Assembly: GCA_026545225.1 (NCBI GenBank)
Contig: CM048847.1
Location: forward strand, 248,001 to 312,000
Origin: Cornus controversa
Lineage: Eukaryota > Streptophyta > Magnoliopsida > Cornales > Cornaceae
Length of the DNA: 64,000 nucleotides
Reading direction: 5' to 3'
The position numbers were made by a program, and so were the translations under genes. Shown here piece after piece: positions 50,031 through 62,543 of the stretch; the first letter of the stretch is position 1, and each line of letters opens with the position of its first letter. The notes under the pieces were generated by a model that made no database searches, was not told where the DNA came from, and saw nothing but the letters and a program-made list of their open reading frames with translations.

Positions 50031-52974
50031 TTGATTCAAAAACCGCATTCCAAGAGAAGTCGTGCCATAATACTAATCGTACGCTACTTTTTTCAAAATG
50101 AAACCATCAAAGGGTCCCAAAGAAACGACGAGCATGTCGATCCGATATTCATCCATGTTTGTTTGAGTTGTTCTGAGTCGAAAGAACAATTGCTTGCTAT
50201 AATCAGGCATGACGACAACCGTATGGTGCTTTGTGCTAGAATTGACCATCTGGATGTCCAGAAGAATAGAGAATGACAACAACGGTTTTGAACTTGTTTC
50301 GTTTGACCTGTCCTGATTCGAAAAGTCCAATCCACGTGAAATCGTGCCATACATAGAATTATACGTTGCTTTATGCCTAATTCGACCGTGAGGACGTCCT
50401 GAATCGAAAAGAGTAATTCCTTGCGGCACTCATGAATGATCACAACCGTATGGTGCTCTATGCCAACTTCAACCATCTGGACAAGTAAAAGAAACAATTC
50501 CCAAGCTATCGAGGATTTTAAACAAGTTTAGTTTGAGTTGTTCTGATTCAAAACCCCATTCCTTGAGAAGTCGTGCCATAATCAGAATCGTAAGTTTCTT
50601 TTTTCCAAATTAGACCATCAAAGCATCCAAAAGAAGTGACGAACATGTCAATCCGATCTTCATCACAATCGTATGGTGCTTTGTTCCAAATTCGACAGTT
50701 TGGACATCTAAAGGAAACAATTTGGAAGCTACCAACCATTTTAAACTTGTTTCATTTGAGTTGTTTTGATTAGAAAACCACATTCCAAGAGAAGTCTTGC
50801 CATAATATTAATCGTACGCTACTTTTTTCTAAATGAAACCATCAAAGGGTCCCAGAGAAACGACGAGGATGTCGATCCGATCTTCATCCATGTTTGTTTG
50901 AGTTGTTCTGATTCAAAAAGAACAATTCCTTGCAATAACCAGGCATGACCACAACCGTATGGCGCTTTGTGCTAGAATTGACCATCTGGATGTCCAGAAA
51001 AATAGAGAATGACAACAACGGTTTCGATCTTGTTTCGTTTGACTTGTCCTGATTCGAAAATTCCAATCCATGTGAGATCATGCCATACTTAGAATTATAC
51101 GTTGCTTTATGCCAAATTCAACCGTCCGGACTTCCTGAATCAAAAAGAGTAATTCCATACTGCACCCATGAATGATCACAACCGTATGGTGCTCTATGCC
51201 AACTTCAACCATCTGGACAAGTAAAAGAAACAATTCCCAAGCTACCGATGATTTCAAACAAGTTTAGTTTGAGTTGTTCTGATTCAAAAACCCATTCCTT
51301 GAGAAGTCGTGCCATAATCAGAATCGTAAGTTTCTTTTTTCCAAATTAGACCATCAAAGCATCCAAAAGAAGTGACGAACATGTCAATCCGATCTTCATC
51401 ACAACCGTATGGTGCTTTGTTCCAAATTCGACCGTTTGGACATCTAAAGGAAACAATTAGCAAGCTACCAACCATTTTAAACTTGTTTCATTTGAGTTGC
51501 TTTGTTTCAAAAACCGCATTCCAAGAGAAGTCGTGCCATAATACTAATCGTACGCTGCTTTTTTCAAAATGAAACCATCAAAGGGTCCCAAAGAAACGAC
51601 GAGCATGTCGATCCGATATTCATCCATGTTTGTTTGAGTTGTTCTGAGTCGAAAGAACAATTGCTTGCTATAATCAGGCATGACGACAACCGTATGGTGC
51701 TTTGTGCTAGAATTGACCATCTGGATGTCCAGAAGAATAGAGAATGACAACAACGGTTTTGAACTTGTTTCGTTTGACCTGTCCTGATTCGAAAAGTCCA
51801 ATCCACGTGAAATCGTGCCATACATAGAATTATACGTTGCTTTATGCCTAATTCGACCGTGAGGACGTCCTGAATCGAAAAGAGTAATTTCTTGTTGCAC
51901 CCATGAATGATCACAACCGTATGGTGCTCTATGCCAACTTCAACCATCTGGACAAGTAAAAGAAACAATTCCCAAGCTATCGATGATTTGAAACAAGTTT
52001 AGTTTAAGTTGTTCTGAGTCGAAAACCCCAGTCCTTGAGAAGTTGTGTCATAATCAGAATCGTAAGTTTCTTTTTTCCAAATTAGACCATCAAAGCATCC
52101 AAAAGAAGTGACGAACATGTCAATCTGATCTTCATCACAACCGTATGGTGCTTTGTTCCAAATTCGACCGTTTGGACATCTAAAGGAAACAATTTGTAAG
52201 CTACCAACCATTTTAAACTAGTTTCATTTGAGCTGTTATGATTAGAAAACCACATTCCAAGAGAAGTCGTGCCATAATACTAATCGTACGCTGTTTTTTT
52301 GTAAATGAAACCATCAAAGCGTCCCAAAGAAACGACGAGCATGTCGATCCGATCTTCATCCATATTTGTTAGAGTTGTTATGAGTCGAAAAGAACAATTC
52401 CTTGCAATAACCAGGCACGACCACAACCGTGTGGTGCTTTGTCCTAGAATTGACCATCTGGATGTCTAGAAGAATAGAGAATGACAACAACGGTTTTGAA
52501 CTTGTTTCGTTTGACCTGTCCTGATTCGAAAAGTCCAATCCACGTGAAATCGTGCCATACATAGAATTATACGTTGCTTTATGCCTAATTCGACCGTGAG
52601 GACGTCCTGAATCGAAAAGAGTAATTTCTTGCTGCACCCATGAATGATCACAACCGTATGGTGCTCTATGCCAACTTCAACCATCTGGACAAGTAAAAGA
52701 AACAATTCCCAAGCTATCGATGATTTGAAACAAGTTTAGTTTAAGTTGTTCTGAGTCGAAAACCCCAGTCCTTGAGAAGTTGTGTCATAATCAGAATCGT
52801 AAGTTTCTTTTTTCCAAATTAGACCATCAAAGCATCCAAAAGAAGTGACGAACATGTCAATCCGATCTTCATCACAACCGTATGGTGCTTTGTTCCAAAT
52901 TCGACCGTTTGGACATCTAAAGGAAACAATTTGTAAGCTACCAACCATTTTAAACTTGTTTCATTTGAGTTGTT
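48559..52974. repeat. 4,416-bp segmental duplication, copy 1 (six monomers)
   Basis: Order T4-T3-(T1/T4)-T3-T1-(T2/T1). More than ten private changes, from G at 49708 to A at 52220, recur at +4,416. Copy 1 has 'cttgttgcac' (T at 51895) where copy 2 has C at 56311. Confidence 0.88.
50031..51501. repeat. HOR 23, dimer (T1/T4 hybrid, T3), 1,471 bp
   Basis: The first monomer is T1 in C and D with 'cgctacttttttc', then T4-like in A and B ('ttgcggcactc', 'caaaaccccattcc', 'cgacagtttgg'). It is 735 bp. T3 (50766) has 'cccagagaaacg', 'tttcgatcttg', 'gagatcatgcc' and 'gctaccgatg'. Confidence 0.9.
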
Positions 52975-54446
52975 TTGATTAGAAAACCACATTCCAAGAG
53001 AAGTCTTGCCATAATATTAATCGTACGCTACTTTTTTCTAAATGAAACCATCAAAGGGTCCCAAAGAAACGACGAGCATGTCGATCCGATCTTCATCCAT
53101 GTTTGTTTGAGTTGTTCTGAGTCAAAAAGAACAATTCCTTGCAATAACCAGGCATGACCACAACCGTATGGCGCTTTGTGCTAGAATTGACCATCTGGAT
53201 GTCCAGAAGAATAGAGAATGACAACAACGGTTTTGAACTTGTTTCGTTTGACCTGTCCTGATTCGAAAAGTCCAATCCACGTGAAATCGTGCCATACATA
53301 GAATTATACGTTGCTTTATGCCTAATTCGACCGTGAGGACGTCCTGAATCGAAAAGAGTAATTCCTTGCTGCACTCATGAATGATCACAACCGTATGGTG
53401 CTCTATGCCAACTTCAACCATCTGGACAAGTAAAAGAAACAATTCCCAAGCTATCGAGGATTTTAAACAAGTTTAGTTTGAGTTGTTCTGATTCAAAACC
53501 CCATTCCTTGAGAAGTCGTGCCATAATCAGAATCGTAAGTTTCTTTTTTCCAAATTAGACCATCAAAGCATCCAAAAGAAGTGACGAACATGTCAATCCG
53601 ATCTTCATCACAATCGTATGGTGCTTTGTTCCAAATTCGACCGTTTGGACATCTAAAGGAAACAATTTGGAAGCTACCAACCATTTTAAACTTGTTTCAT
53701 TTGAGTTGTTTTGATTAGAAAACCACATTCCAAGAGAAGTCTTGCCATAATATTAATCGTACGCTACTTTTTTCTAAATGAAACCATCAAAGGGTCCCAA
53801 AGAAACGACGAGGATGTCGATCCGATCTTCATCCATGTTTGTTTGAGTTGTTCTGAGTCAAAAAGAACAATTCCTTGCAATAACCAGGCATGACCACAAC
53901 CGTATGGCGCTTTGTGCTAGAATTGACCATCTGGATGTCCAGAAAAATAGAGAATGACAACAACGGTTTCGAACTTGTTTCGTTTGACTTGTCCTGATTC
54001 GAAAATTCCAATCCATGTGAAATCGTGCCATACATAGAATTATACGTTGCTTTATGCCAAATTCAACCGTCCGGACTTCCTGAATCAAAAAGAGTAATTC
54101 CATACTGCACCCATGAATGATCAGAACCGTATGGTGCTCTATGCCAACTTCAACCATCTGGACAAGTAAAAGAAACAATTCCCAAGCTATCGATGATTTC
54201 AAACAAGTTTAGTTTGAGTTGTTCTGATTCAAAAACCCATTCCTTGAGAAGTCGTGCCATAATCAGAATCGTAAGTTTCTTTTTTCCAAATTAGACCATC
54301 AAAGCATCCAAAAGAAGTGACGAACATGTCAATCCGATCTTCATCACAACCGTATGGTGCTTTGTTCCAAATTCGACCGTTTGGACATCTAAAGGAAACA
54401 ATTAGCAAGCTACCAACCATTTTAAACTTGTTTCATTTGAGTTGTT
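51502..54446. repeat. HOR 24, tetramer with T2/T1 hybrid, 2,945 bp
   Basis: T1 (51502) starts 'ttgtttcaaaaacc' and has 'caatctgatc' near 52122. The 737-bp monomer at 52238 is T2 in C and D ('tttgttagag', 'ggcacgacc') and T1 in A and B. T4 is at 52975 and T3 at 53711. Confidence 0.9.
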
Positions 54447-57390
54447 TTGATTCAAAAACCGCATTCCAAGAGAAGTCGTGCCATAATACTAATCGTACGC
54501 TACTTTTTTCAAAATGAAACCATCAAAGGGTCCCAAAGAAACGACGAGCATGTCGATCCGATATTCATCCATGTTTGTTTGAGTTGTTCTGAGTCGAAAG
54601 AACAATTGCTTGCTATAATCAGGCATGACGACAACCGTATGGTGCTTTGTGCTAGAATTGACCATCTGGATGTCCAGAAGAATAGAGAATGACAACAACG
54701 GTTTTGAACTTGTTTCGTTTGACCTGTCCTGATTCGAAAAGTCCAATCCACGTGAAATCGTGCCATACATAGAATTATACGTTGCTTTATGCCTAATTCG
54801 ACCGTGAGGACGTCCTGAATCGAAAAGAGTAATTCCTTGCGGCACTCATGAATGATCACAACCGTATGGTGCTCTATGCCAACTTCAACCATCTGGACAA
54901 GTAAAAGAAACAATTCCCAAGCTATCGAGGATTTTAAACAAGTTTAGTTTGAGTTGTTCTGATTCAAAACCCCATTCCTTGAGAAGTCGTGCCATAATCA
55001 GAATCGTAAGTTTCTTTTTTCCAAATTAGACCATCAAAGCATCCAAAAGAAGTGACGAACATGTCAATCCGATCTTCATCACAATCGTATGGTGCTTTGT
55101 TCCAAATTCGACAGTTTGGACATCTAAAGGAAACAATTTGGAAGCTACCAACCATTTTAAACTTGTTTCATTTGAGTTGTTTTGATTAGAAAACCACATT
55201 CCAAGAGAAGTCTTGCCATAATATTAATCGTACGCTACTTTTTTCTAAATGAAACCATCAAAGGGTCCCAGAGAAACGACGAGGATGTCGATCCGATCTT
55301 CATCCATGTTTGTTTGAGTTGTTCTGATTCAAAAAGAACAATTCCTTGCAATAACCAGGCATGACCACAACCGTATGGCGCTTTGTGCTAGAATTGACCA
55401 TCTGGATGTCCAGAAAAATAGAGAATGACAACAACGGTTTCGATCTTGTTTCGTTTGACTTGTCCTGATTCGAAAATTCCAATCCATGTGAGATCATGCC
55501 ATACTTAGAATTATACGTTGCTTTATGCCAAATTCAACCGTCCGGACTTCCTGAATCAAAAAGAGTAATTCCATACTGCACCCATGAATGATCACAACCG
55601 TATGGTGCTCTATGCCAACTTCAACCATCTGGACAAGTAAAAGAAACAATTCCCAAGCTACCGATGATTTCAAACAAGTTTAGTTTGAGTTGTTCTGATT
55701 CAAAAACCCATTCCTTGAGAAGTCGTGCCATAATCAGAATCGTAAGTTTCTTTTTTCCAAATTAGACCATCAAAGCATCCAAAAGAAGTGACGAACATGT
55801 CAATCCGATCTTCATCACAACCGTATGGTGCTTTGTTCCAAATTCGACCGTTTGGACATCTAAAGGAAACAATTAGCAAGCTACCAACCATTTTAAACTT
55901 GTTTCATTTGAGTTGCTTTGTTTCAAAAACCGCATTCCAAGAGAAGTCGTGCCATAATACTAATCGTACGCTGCTTTTTTCAAAATGAAACCATCAAAGG
56001 GTCCCAAAGAAACGACGAGCATGTCGATCCGATATTCATCCATGTTTGTTTGAGTTGTTCTGAGTCGAAAGAACAATTGCTTGCTATAATCAGGCATGAC
56101 GACAACCGTATGGTGCTTTGTGCTAGAATTGACCATCTGGATGTCCAGAAGAATAGAGAATGACAACAACGGTTTTGAACTTGTTTCGTTTGACCTGTCC
56201 TGATTCGAAAAGTCCAATCCACGTGAAATCGTGCCATACATAGAATTATACGTTGCTTTATGCCTAATTCGACCGTGAGGACGTCCTGAATCGAAAAGAG
56301 TAATTTCTTGCTGCACCCATGAATGATCACAACCGTATGGTGCTCTATGCCAACTTCAACCATCTGGACAAGTAAAAGAAACAATTCCCAAGCTATCGAT
56401 GATTTGAAACAAGTTTAGTTTAAGTTGTTCTGAGTCGAAAACCCCAGTCCTTGAGAAGTTGTGTCATAATCAGAATCGTAAGTTTCTTTTTTCCAAATTA
56501 GACCATCAAAGCATCCAAAAGAAGTGACGAACATGTCAATCTGATCTTCATCACAACCGTATGGTGCTTTGTTCCAAATTCGACCGTTTGGACATCTAAA
56601 GGAAACAATTTGTAAGCTACCAACCATTTTAAACTAGTTTCATTTGAGCTGTTATGATTAGAAAACCACATTCCAAGAGAAGTCGTGCCATAATACTAAT
56701 CGTACGCTGTTTTTTTGTAAATGAAACCATCAAAGCGTCCCAAAGAAACGACGAGCATGTCGATCCGATCTTCATCCATATTTGTTAGAGTTGTTATGAG
56801 TCGAAAAGAACAATTCCTTGCAATAACCAGGCACGACCACAACCGTGTGGTGCTTTGTCCTAGAATTGACCATCTGGATGTCTAGAAGAATAGAGAATGA
56901 CAACAACGGTTTTGAACTTGTTTCGTTTGACCTGTCCTGATTCGAAAAGTCCAATCCACGTGAAATCGTGCCATACATAGAATTATACGTTGCTTTATGC
57001 CTAATTCGACCGTGAGGACGTCCTGAATCGAAAAGAGTAATTTCTTGCTGCACCCATGAATGATCACAACCGTATGGTGCTCTATGCCAACTTCAACCAT
57101 CTGGACAAGTAAAAGAAACAATTCCCAAGCTATCGATGATTTGAAACAAGTTTAGTTTAAGTTGTTCTGAGTCGAAAACCCCAGTCCTTGAGAAGTTGTG
57201 TCATAATCAGAATCGTAAGTTTCTTTTTTCCAAATTAGACCATCAAAGCATCCAAAAGAAGTGACGAACATGTCAATCCGATCTTCATCACAACCGTATG
57301 GTGCTTTGTTCCAAATTCGACCGTTTCGACATCTAAAGGAAACAATTTGTAAGCTACCAACCATTTTAAACTTGTTTCATTTGAGCTGTT
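52975..57390. repeat. 4,416-bp segmental duplication, copy 2
   Basis: Same monomer order and private changes (for example 54124, 56636). The right limit lies before about 57,326, where block B has 'gtttcgac' while copy 1 has 'gtttggac' near 52,910. Confidence 0.88.
54447..55917. repeat. HOR 25, dimer (T1/T4 hybrid, T3), 1,471 bp
   Basis: Copy of HOR 23 displaced by 4,416 bp, with all its private changes, including 'tttcgatcttg' near 55439 and 'gagatcatgcc' near 55491. Confidence 0.9.
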
Positions 57391-58126
57391 ATGATTAGAA
57401 AACCACATTCCAAGAGAAGTCGTGCCATAATACTAATCGTACGCTGTTTTTTTGTAAATGAAACAATCAAAGCGTCCCAAAGAAACGACGAGCATGTCGA
57501 TCCGATCTTCATCCATATTTGTTAGAGTTGTTATGAGTCGAAAAGAACAATTCCTTGCAATAACCAGGCACGACCACAACCGTGTGGTGCTTTGTCCTAG
57601 AATTGACCATCTGGATGTCTAGAAGAATAGAGAATGACAACAACGGTTTTGAACTTGTTTCGTTTGACCTGTCCTGATTCGAAAAGTCCAATCCACGTGA
57701 AATCGTGCCATACATAGAATTATACGTTGCATTATGCCTAATTCGACCGTGAGGACGTCCTGAATCGAAAATAGTAATTCCTTGCTGCACTCATGAATGA
57801 TCACAACCGTATGGTGCTCTATGCCAACTTCAACCATCTGGAAAAGTAAAAGAAACAATTCCCAAGCTATCGAGGATTTTAAATAAGTTTAGTTTGAGTT
57901 GTTCTGATTCAAAAACCCATTCCTTGAGAAGTCGTGCCATAATCAGAATCGTAAGTTTCTTTTTTCCAAATTAGACCATCAAAGCATCCAAAAGAAGTGA
58001 CGAACATGTCAATCCGATCTTCATCACAACCGTATGGTGCTTTATTCCAAATTCGACCGTTTGGACATCTAAAGGAAACAATTAGCAAGCTACCAACCAT
58101 TTTAAACTTGTTTCATTTGAGTTGCT
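55918..58126. repeat. HOR 26, trimer (T1, T2/T1, T2/T3), 2,209 bp
   Basis: T1 is at 55918. The T2/T1 hybrid at 56654 is 737 bp. The hybrid at 57391 is T2 in C, D and A, then T3-like in B ('gattcaaaaaccc', 'aattagcaagc'), and has private 'gaaacaatcaaag' near 57464 and 'ctttattcc' (A at 58044). No true T3 is present. Confidence 0.89.
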
Positions 58127-59599
58127 TTGATTCAAAAACCGCATTCCAAGAGAAGTCGTGCCATAATACTAATCGTACGCTGCTTTTTTCAAAATGAAAC
58201 CATCAAAGGGTCCCAAAGAAACGACGAGCATGTCGATCCGATATTCATCCATGTTCGTTTGAGTTGTTCTGAGTCGAAAGAACAATTGCTTGCTATAATC
58301 AGGCATGACGACAACCGTATGGTGCTTTGTGCTAGAATTGACCATCTGGATGTCCAGAAGAATAGAGAATGACAACAACGGTTTTGAACTTGTTTCGTTT
58401 GACCTGTCCTGATTCGAAAAGTCCAATCCACGTGAAATCGTGCCATACATAGAATTATACGTTGCTTTATGCCTAATTCGACCGTGAGGACGTCCTGAAT
58501 CGAAAAGAGTAATTTCTTGCTGCACCCATGAATGATCACAACCGTATGGTGCTCTATGCCAACTTCAACCATCTGGACAAGTAAAAGAAACAATTCCCAA
58601 GCTATCGATGATTTCAAACAAGTTTAGTTTAAGTTGTTCTGAGTCGAAAACCCCAGTCCTTGAGAAGTTGTGTCATAATTAGAATCGTAAGTTTCTTTTT
58701 TCCAAATTAGACCATCAAAGCATCCAAAAGAAGTGACGAACATGTCAATCCGATCTTCATCACAACCGTATGGTGCTTTGTTCCAAATTCGACCGTTTCG
58801 ACATCTAAAGGAAACAATTTGTAAGCTACCAACCATTTTAAACTTGTTTCATTTGAGCTGTTATGATTAGAAAACCACATTCCAAGAGAAGTCGTGCCAT
58901 AATACTAATCGTACGCTGTTTTTTTGTAAATGAAACCATCAAAGCGTCCCAAAGAAACGACGAGCATGTCGATCCGATCTTCATCCATATTTGTTAGAGT
59001 TGTTATGAGTCGAAAAGAACAATTCCTTGCAATAACCAGGCACGACCACAACCGTGTGGTGCTTTGTCCTAGAATTGACCATCTAGATGTCTAGAAGAAT
59101 AGAGAATGACAACAACGGTTTTGAACTTGTTTCGTTTGACCTGTCCTGATTCGAAAAGTCCAATCCACGTGAAATCGTGCCATACATAGAATTATACGTT
59201 GCTTTATGCCTAATTCGACCGTGAGGACGTCCTGAATCGAAAAGAGTAATTTCTTGCTGCACCCATGAATGATCACAACCGTATGGTGCTCTATGCCAAC
59301 TTCAACCATCTGGACAAGTAAAAGAAACAATTCCCAAGCTATCGATGATTTGAAACAAGTTTAGTTTAAGTTGTTCTGAGTCGAAAACCCCAGTCCTTGA
59401 GAAGTTGTGTCATAATCAGAATCGTAAGTTTCTTTTTTCCAAATTAGACCATCAAAGCATCCAAAAGAAGTGACGAACATGTCAATCCGATCTTCATCAC
59501 AACCGTATGGTGCTTTGTTCCAAATTCGACCGTTTCGACATCTAAAGGAAACAATTTGTAAGCTACCAACCATTTTAAACTTGTTTCATTTGAGCTGTT
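57391..59599. repeat. 2,209-bp segmental duplication, copy 1
   Basis: Order (T2/T3)-T1-(T2/T1). Markers at 58044 and 58256 recur 2,209 bp later. The odd length comes from a 737-bp hybrid monomer. Confidence 0.82.
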
Positions 59600-60335
59600 A
59601 TGATTAGAAAACCACATTCCAAGAGAAGTCGTGCCATAATACTAATCGTACGCTGTTTTTTTGTAAATGAAACCATCAAAGCGTCCCAAAGAAACGACGA
59701 GCATGTCGATCCGATCTTCATCCATATTTGTTAGAGTTGTTATGAGTCGAAAAGAACAATTCCTTGCAATAACCAGGCACGACCACAACCGTGTGGTGCT
59801 TTGTCCTAGAATTGACCATCTGGATGTCTAGAAGAATAGAGAATGACAACAACGGTTTTGAACTTGTTTCGTTTGACCTGTCCTGATTCGAAAAGTCCAA
59901 TCCACGTGAAATCGTGCCATACATAGAATTATACGTTGCATTATGCCTAATTCGACCGTGAGGACGTCCTGAATCGAAAATAGTAATTCCTTGCTGCACT
60001 CATGAATGATCACAACCGTATGGTGCTCTATGCCAACTTCAACCATCTGGAAAAGTAAAAGAAACAATTCCCAAGCTATCGAGGATTTTAAATAAGTTTA
60101 GTTTGAGTTGTTCTGATTCAAAAACCCATTCCTTGAGAAGTCGTGCCATAATCAGAATCGTAAGTTTCTTTTTTCCAAATTAGACCATCAAAGCATCCAA
60201 AAGAAGTGACGAACATGTCAATCCGATCTTCATCACAACCGTATGGTGCTTTATTCCAAATTCGACCGTTTGGACATCTAAAGGAAACAATTAGCAAGCT
60301 ACCAACCATTTTAAACTTGTTTCATTTGAGTTGCT
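58127..60335. repeat. HOR 27, trimer (T1, T2/T1, T2/T3), 2,209 bp
   Basis: T1 (58127) has 'atgttcgtttg' (C at 58256) and 'gatgatttcaaac' near 58612, a T3-like patch. The T2/T1 hybrid (58863) has 'catctagatg' near 59083. The T2/T3 hybrid at 59600 repeats 'ctttattcc' (A at 60253). Confidence 0.89.
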
Positions 60336-61807
60336 TTGATTCAAAAACCGCATTCCAAGAGAAGTCGTGCCATAATACTAATCGTACGCTGCTTTTTTCA
60401 AAATGAAACCATCAAAGGGTCCCAAAGAAACGACGAGCATGTCGATCCGATATTCATCCATGTTCGTTTGAGTTGTTCTGAGTCGAAAGAACAATTGCTT
60501 GCTATAATCAGGCATGACGACAACCGTATGGTGCTTTGTGCTAGAATTGACCATCTGGATGTCCAGAAGAATAGAGAATGACAACAACGGTTTTGAACTT
60601 GTTTCGTTTGACCTGTCCTGATTCGAAAAGTCCAATCCACGTGAAATCGTGCCATACATAGAATTATACGTTGCTTTATGCCTAATTCGACCGTGAGGAC
60701 GTCCTGAATCGAAAAGAGTAATTTCTTGCTGCACCCATGAATGATCACAACCGTATGGTGCTCTATGCCAACTTCAACCATCTGGACAAGTAAAAGAAAC
60801 AATTCCCAAGCTATCGATGATTTGAAACAAGTTTAGTTTAAGTTGTTCTGAGTCGAAAACCCCAGTCCTTGAGAAGTTGTGTCATAATCAGAATCGTAAG
60901 TTTCTTTTTTCCAAATTAGACCATCAAAGCATCCAAAAGAAGTGACGAACATGTCAATCCGATCTTCATCACAACCGTATGGTGCTTTGTTCCAAATTCG
61001 ACCGTTTCGACATCTAAAGGAAACAATTTGTAAGCTACCAACCATTTTAAACTTGTTTCATTTGAGCTGTTATGATTAGAAAACCACATTCCAAGAGAAG
61101 TCGTGCCATAATACTAATCGTACGCTGTTTTTTTGTAAATGAAACCATCAAAGCGTCCCAAAGAAACGACGAGCATGTCGATCCGATCTTCATCCATATT
61201 TGTTTGAGTTGTTATGAGTCGAAAAGAACAATTCCTTGCAATAACCAGGCATGACCACAACCGTGTGGTGCTTTGTCCTAGAATTGACCATCTGGATGTC
61301 TAGAAGAATAGAGAATGACAACAACGGTTTTGAACTTGTTTCGTTTGACCTGTCCTGATTCGAAAAGTCCAATCCACGTGAAATCGTGCCATACATAGAA
61401 TTATACGTTGCATTATGCCTAATTCGACCGTGAGGACGTCCTGAATCGAAAATAGTAATTCCTTGCTGCACTCATGAATGATCACAACCGTATGGTGCTC
61501 TATGCCAACTTCAACCATCTGGACAAGTAAAAGAAACAATTCCCAAGCTATCGAGGATTTTAAACAAGTTTAGTTTGAGTTGTTCTGATTCAAAACCCCA
61601 TTCCTTGAGAAGTCGTGCCATAATCAGAATCGTAAGTTTCTTTTTTCCAAATTAGACCATCAAAGCATCCAAAAGAAGTGACGAACATGTCAATCCGATC
61701 TTCATCACAATCGTATGGTGCTTTGTTCCAAATTCGACCGTTTGGACATCTAAAGGAAACAATTTGGAAGCTACCAACCATTTTAAACTTGTTTCATTTG
61801 AGTTGTT
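59600..61807. repeat. 2,209-bp segmental duplication, copy 2 (last monomer diverges)
   Basis: Markers at 60253 and 60465 match copy 1. The third monomer (61072) is T2/T4, not T2/T1, so the shared segment ends inside it. Confidence 0.75.
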
Positions 61808-62543
61808 TTGATTAGAAAACCACATTCTAAGAGAAGTCTTGCCATAATATTAATCGTACGCTACTTTTTTCTAAATGAAACCATCAAAGGGTCCCAAAGA
61901 AACGACGAGGATGTCGATCCGATCTTCATCCATGTTTGTTTGAGTTGTTCTGAGTCAAAAAGAACAATTCCTTGCAATAACCAGGCATGACCACAACCGT
62001 ATGGCGCTTTGTGCTAGAATTGACCATCTGGATGTCCAGAAAAATAGAGAATGACAACAACGGTTTCGAACTTGTTTCGTTTGACTTGTCCTGATTCGAA
62101 AATTCCAATCCATGTGAAATCGTGCCATACTTAGAATTATACGTTGCTTTATGCCAAATTCAACCGTCAGGACTTCCTGAATCAAAAAGAGTAATTTCAT
62201 ACTGCACCCATGAATGATCACAACCGTATGGTGCTCTATGCCAACTTCAACCATCTGGACAAGTAAAAGAAACAATTCCCAAGCTATCGATGATTTCAAA
62301 CAAGTTTAGTTTGAGTTGTTCTGATTCAAAAACCCATTCCTTGAGAAGTCGTGCCATAATCAGAATCGTAAGTTTCTTTTTTCCAAATTAGACCATCAAA
62401 GCATCCAAAAGAAGTGACGAACATGTCAATCCGATCTTCATCACAACCGTATGGTGCTTTGTTCCAAATTCGACCGTTTGGACATCTAAAGGAAACAATT
62501 AGCAAGCTACCAACCATTTTAAACTTGTTTCATTTGAGTTGTT
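60336..62543. repeat. HOR 28, trimer (T1, T2/T4, T3)
   Basis: T1 repeats 'atgttcgtttg' (C at 60465). The monomer at 61072 is T2 through block A and T4-like after 'gacaagtaaaag' ('gattcaaaaccccattcc'). T3 (61808) has 'cattctaagag' (T at 61828) and 'gtaatttcatac' near 62192. Confidence 0.9.

Noticed and set aside
58189-58617. Longest frame in the window (142 codons, minus strand)
   Set aside because: It is the usual 134-codon frame extended by a single T3-like patch ('gatgatttcaaac') at its start; nothing suggests selection for coding.
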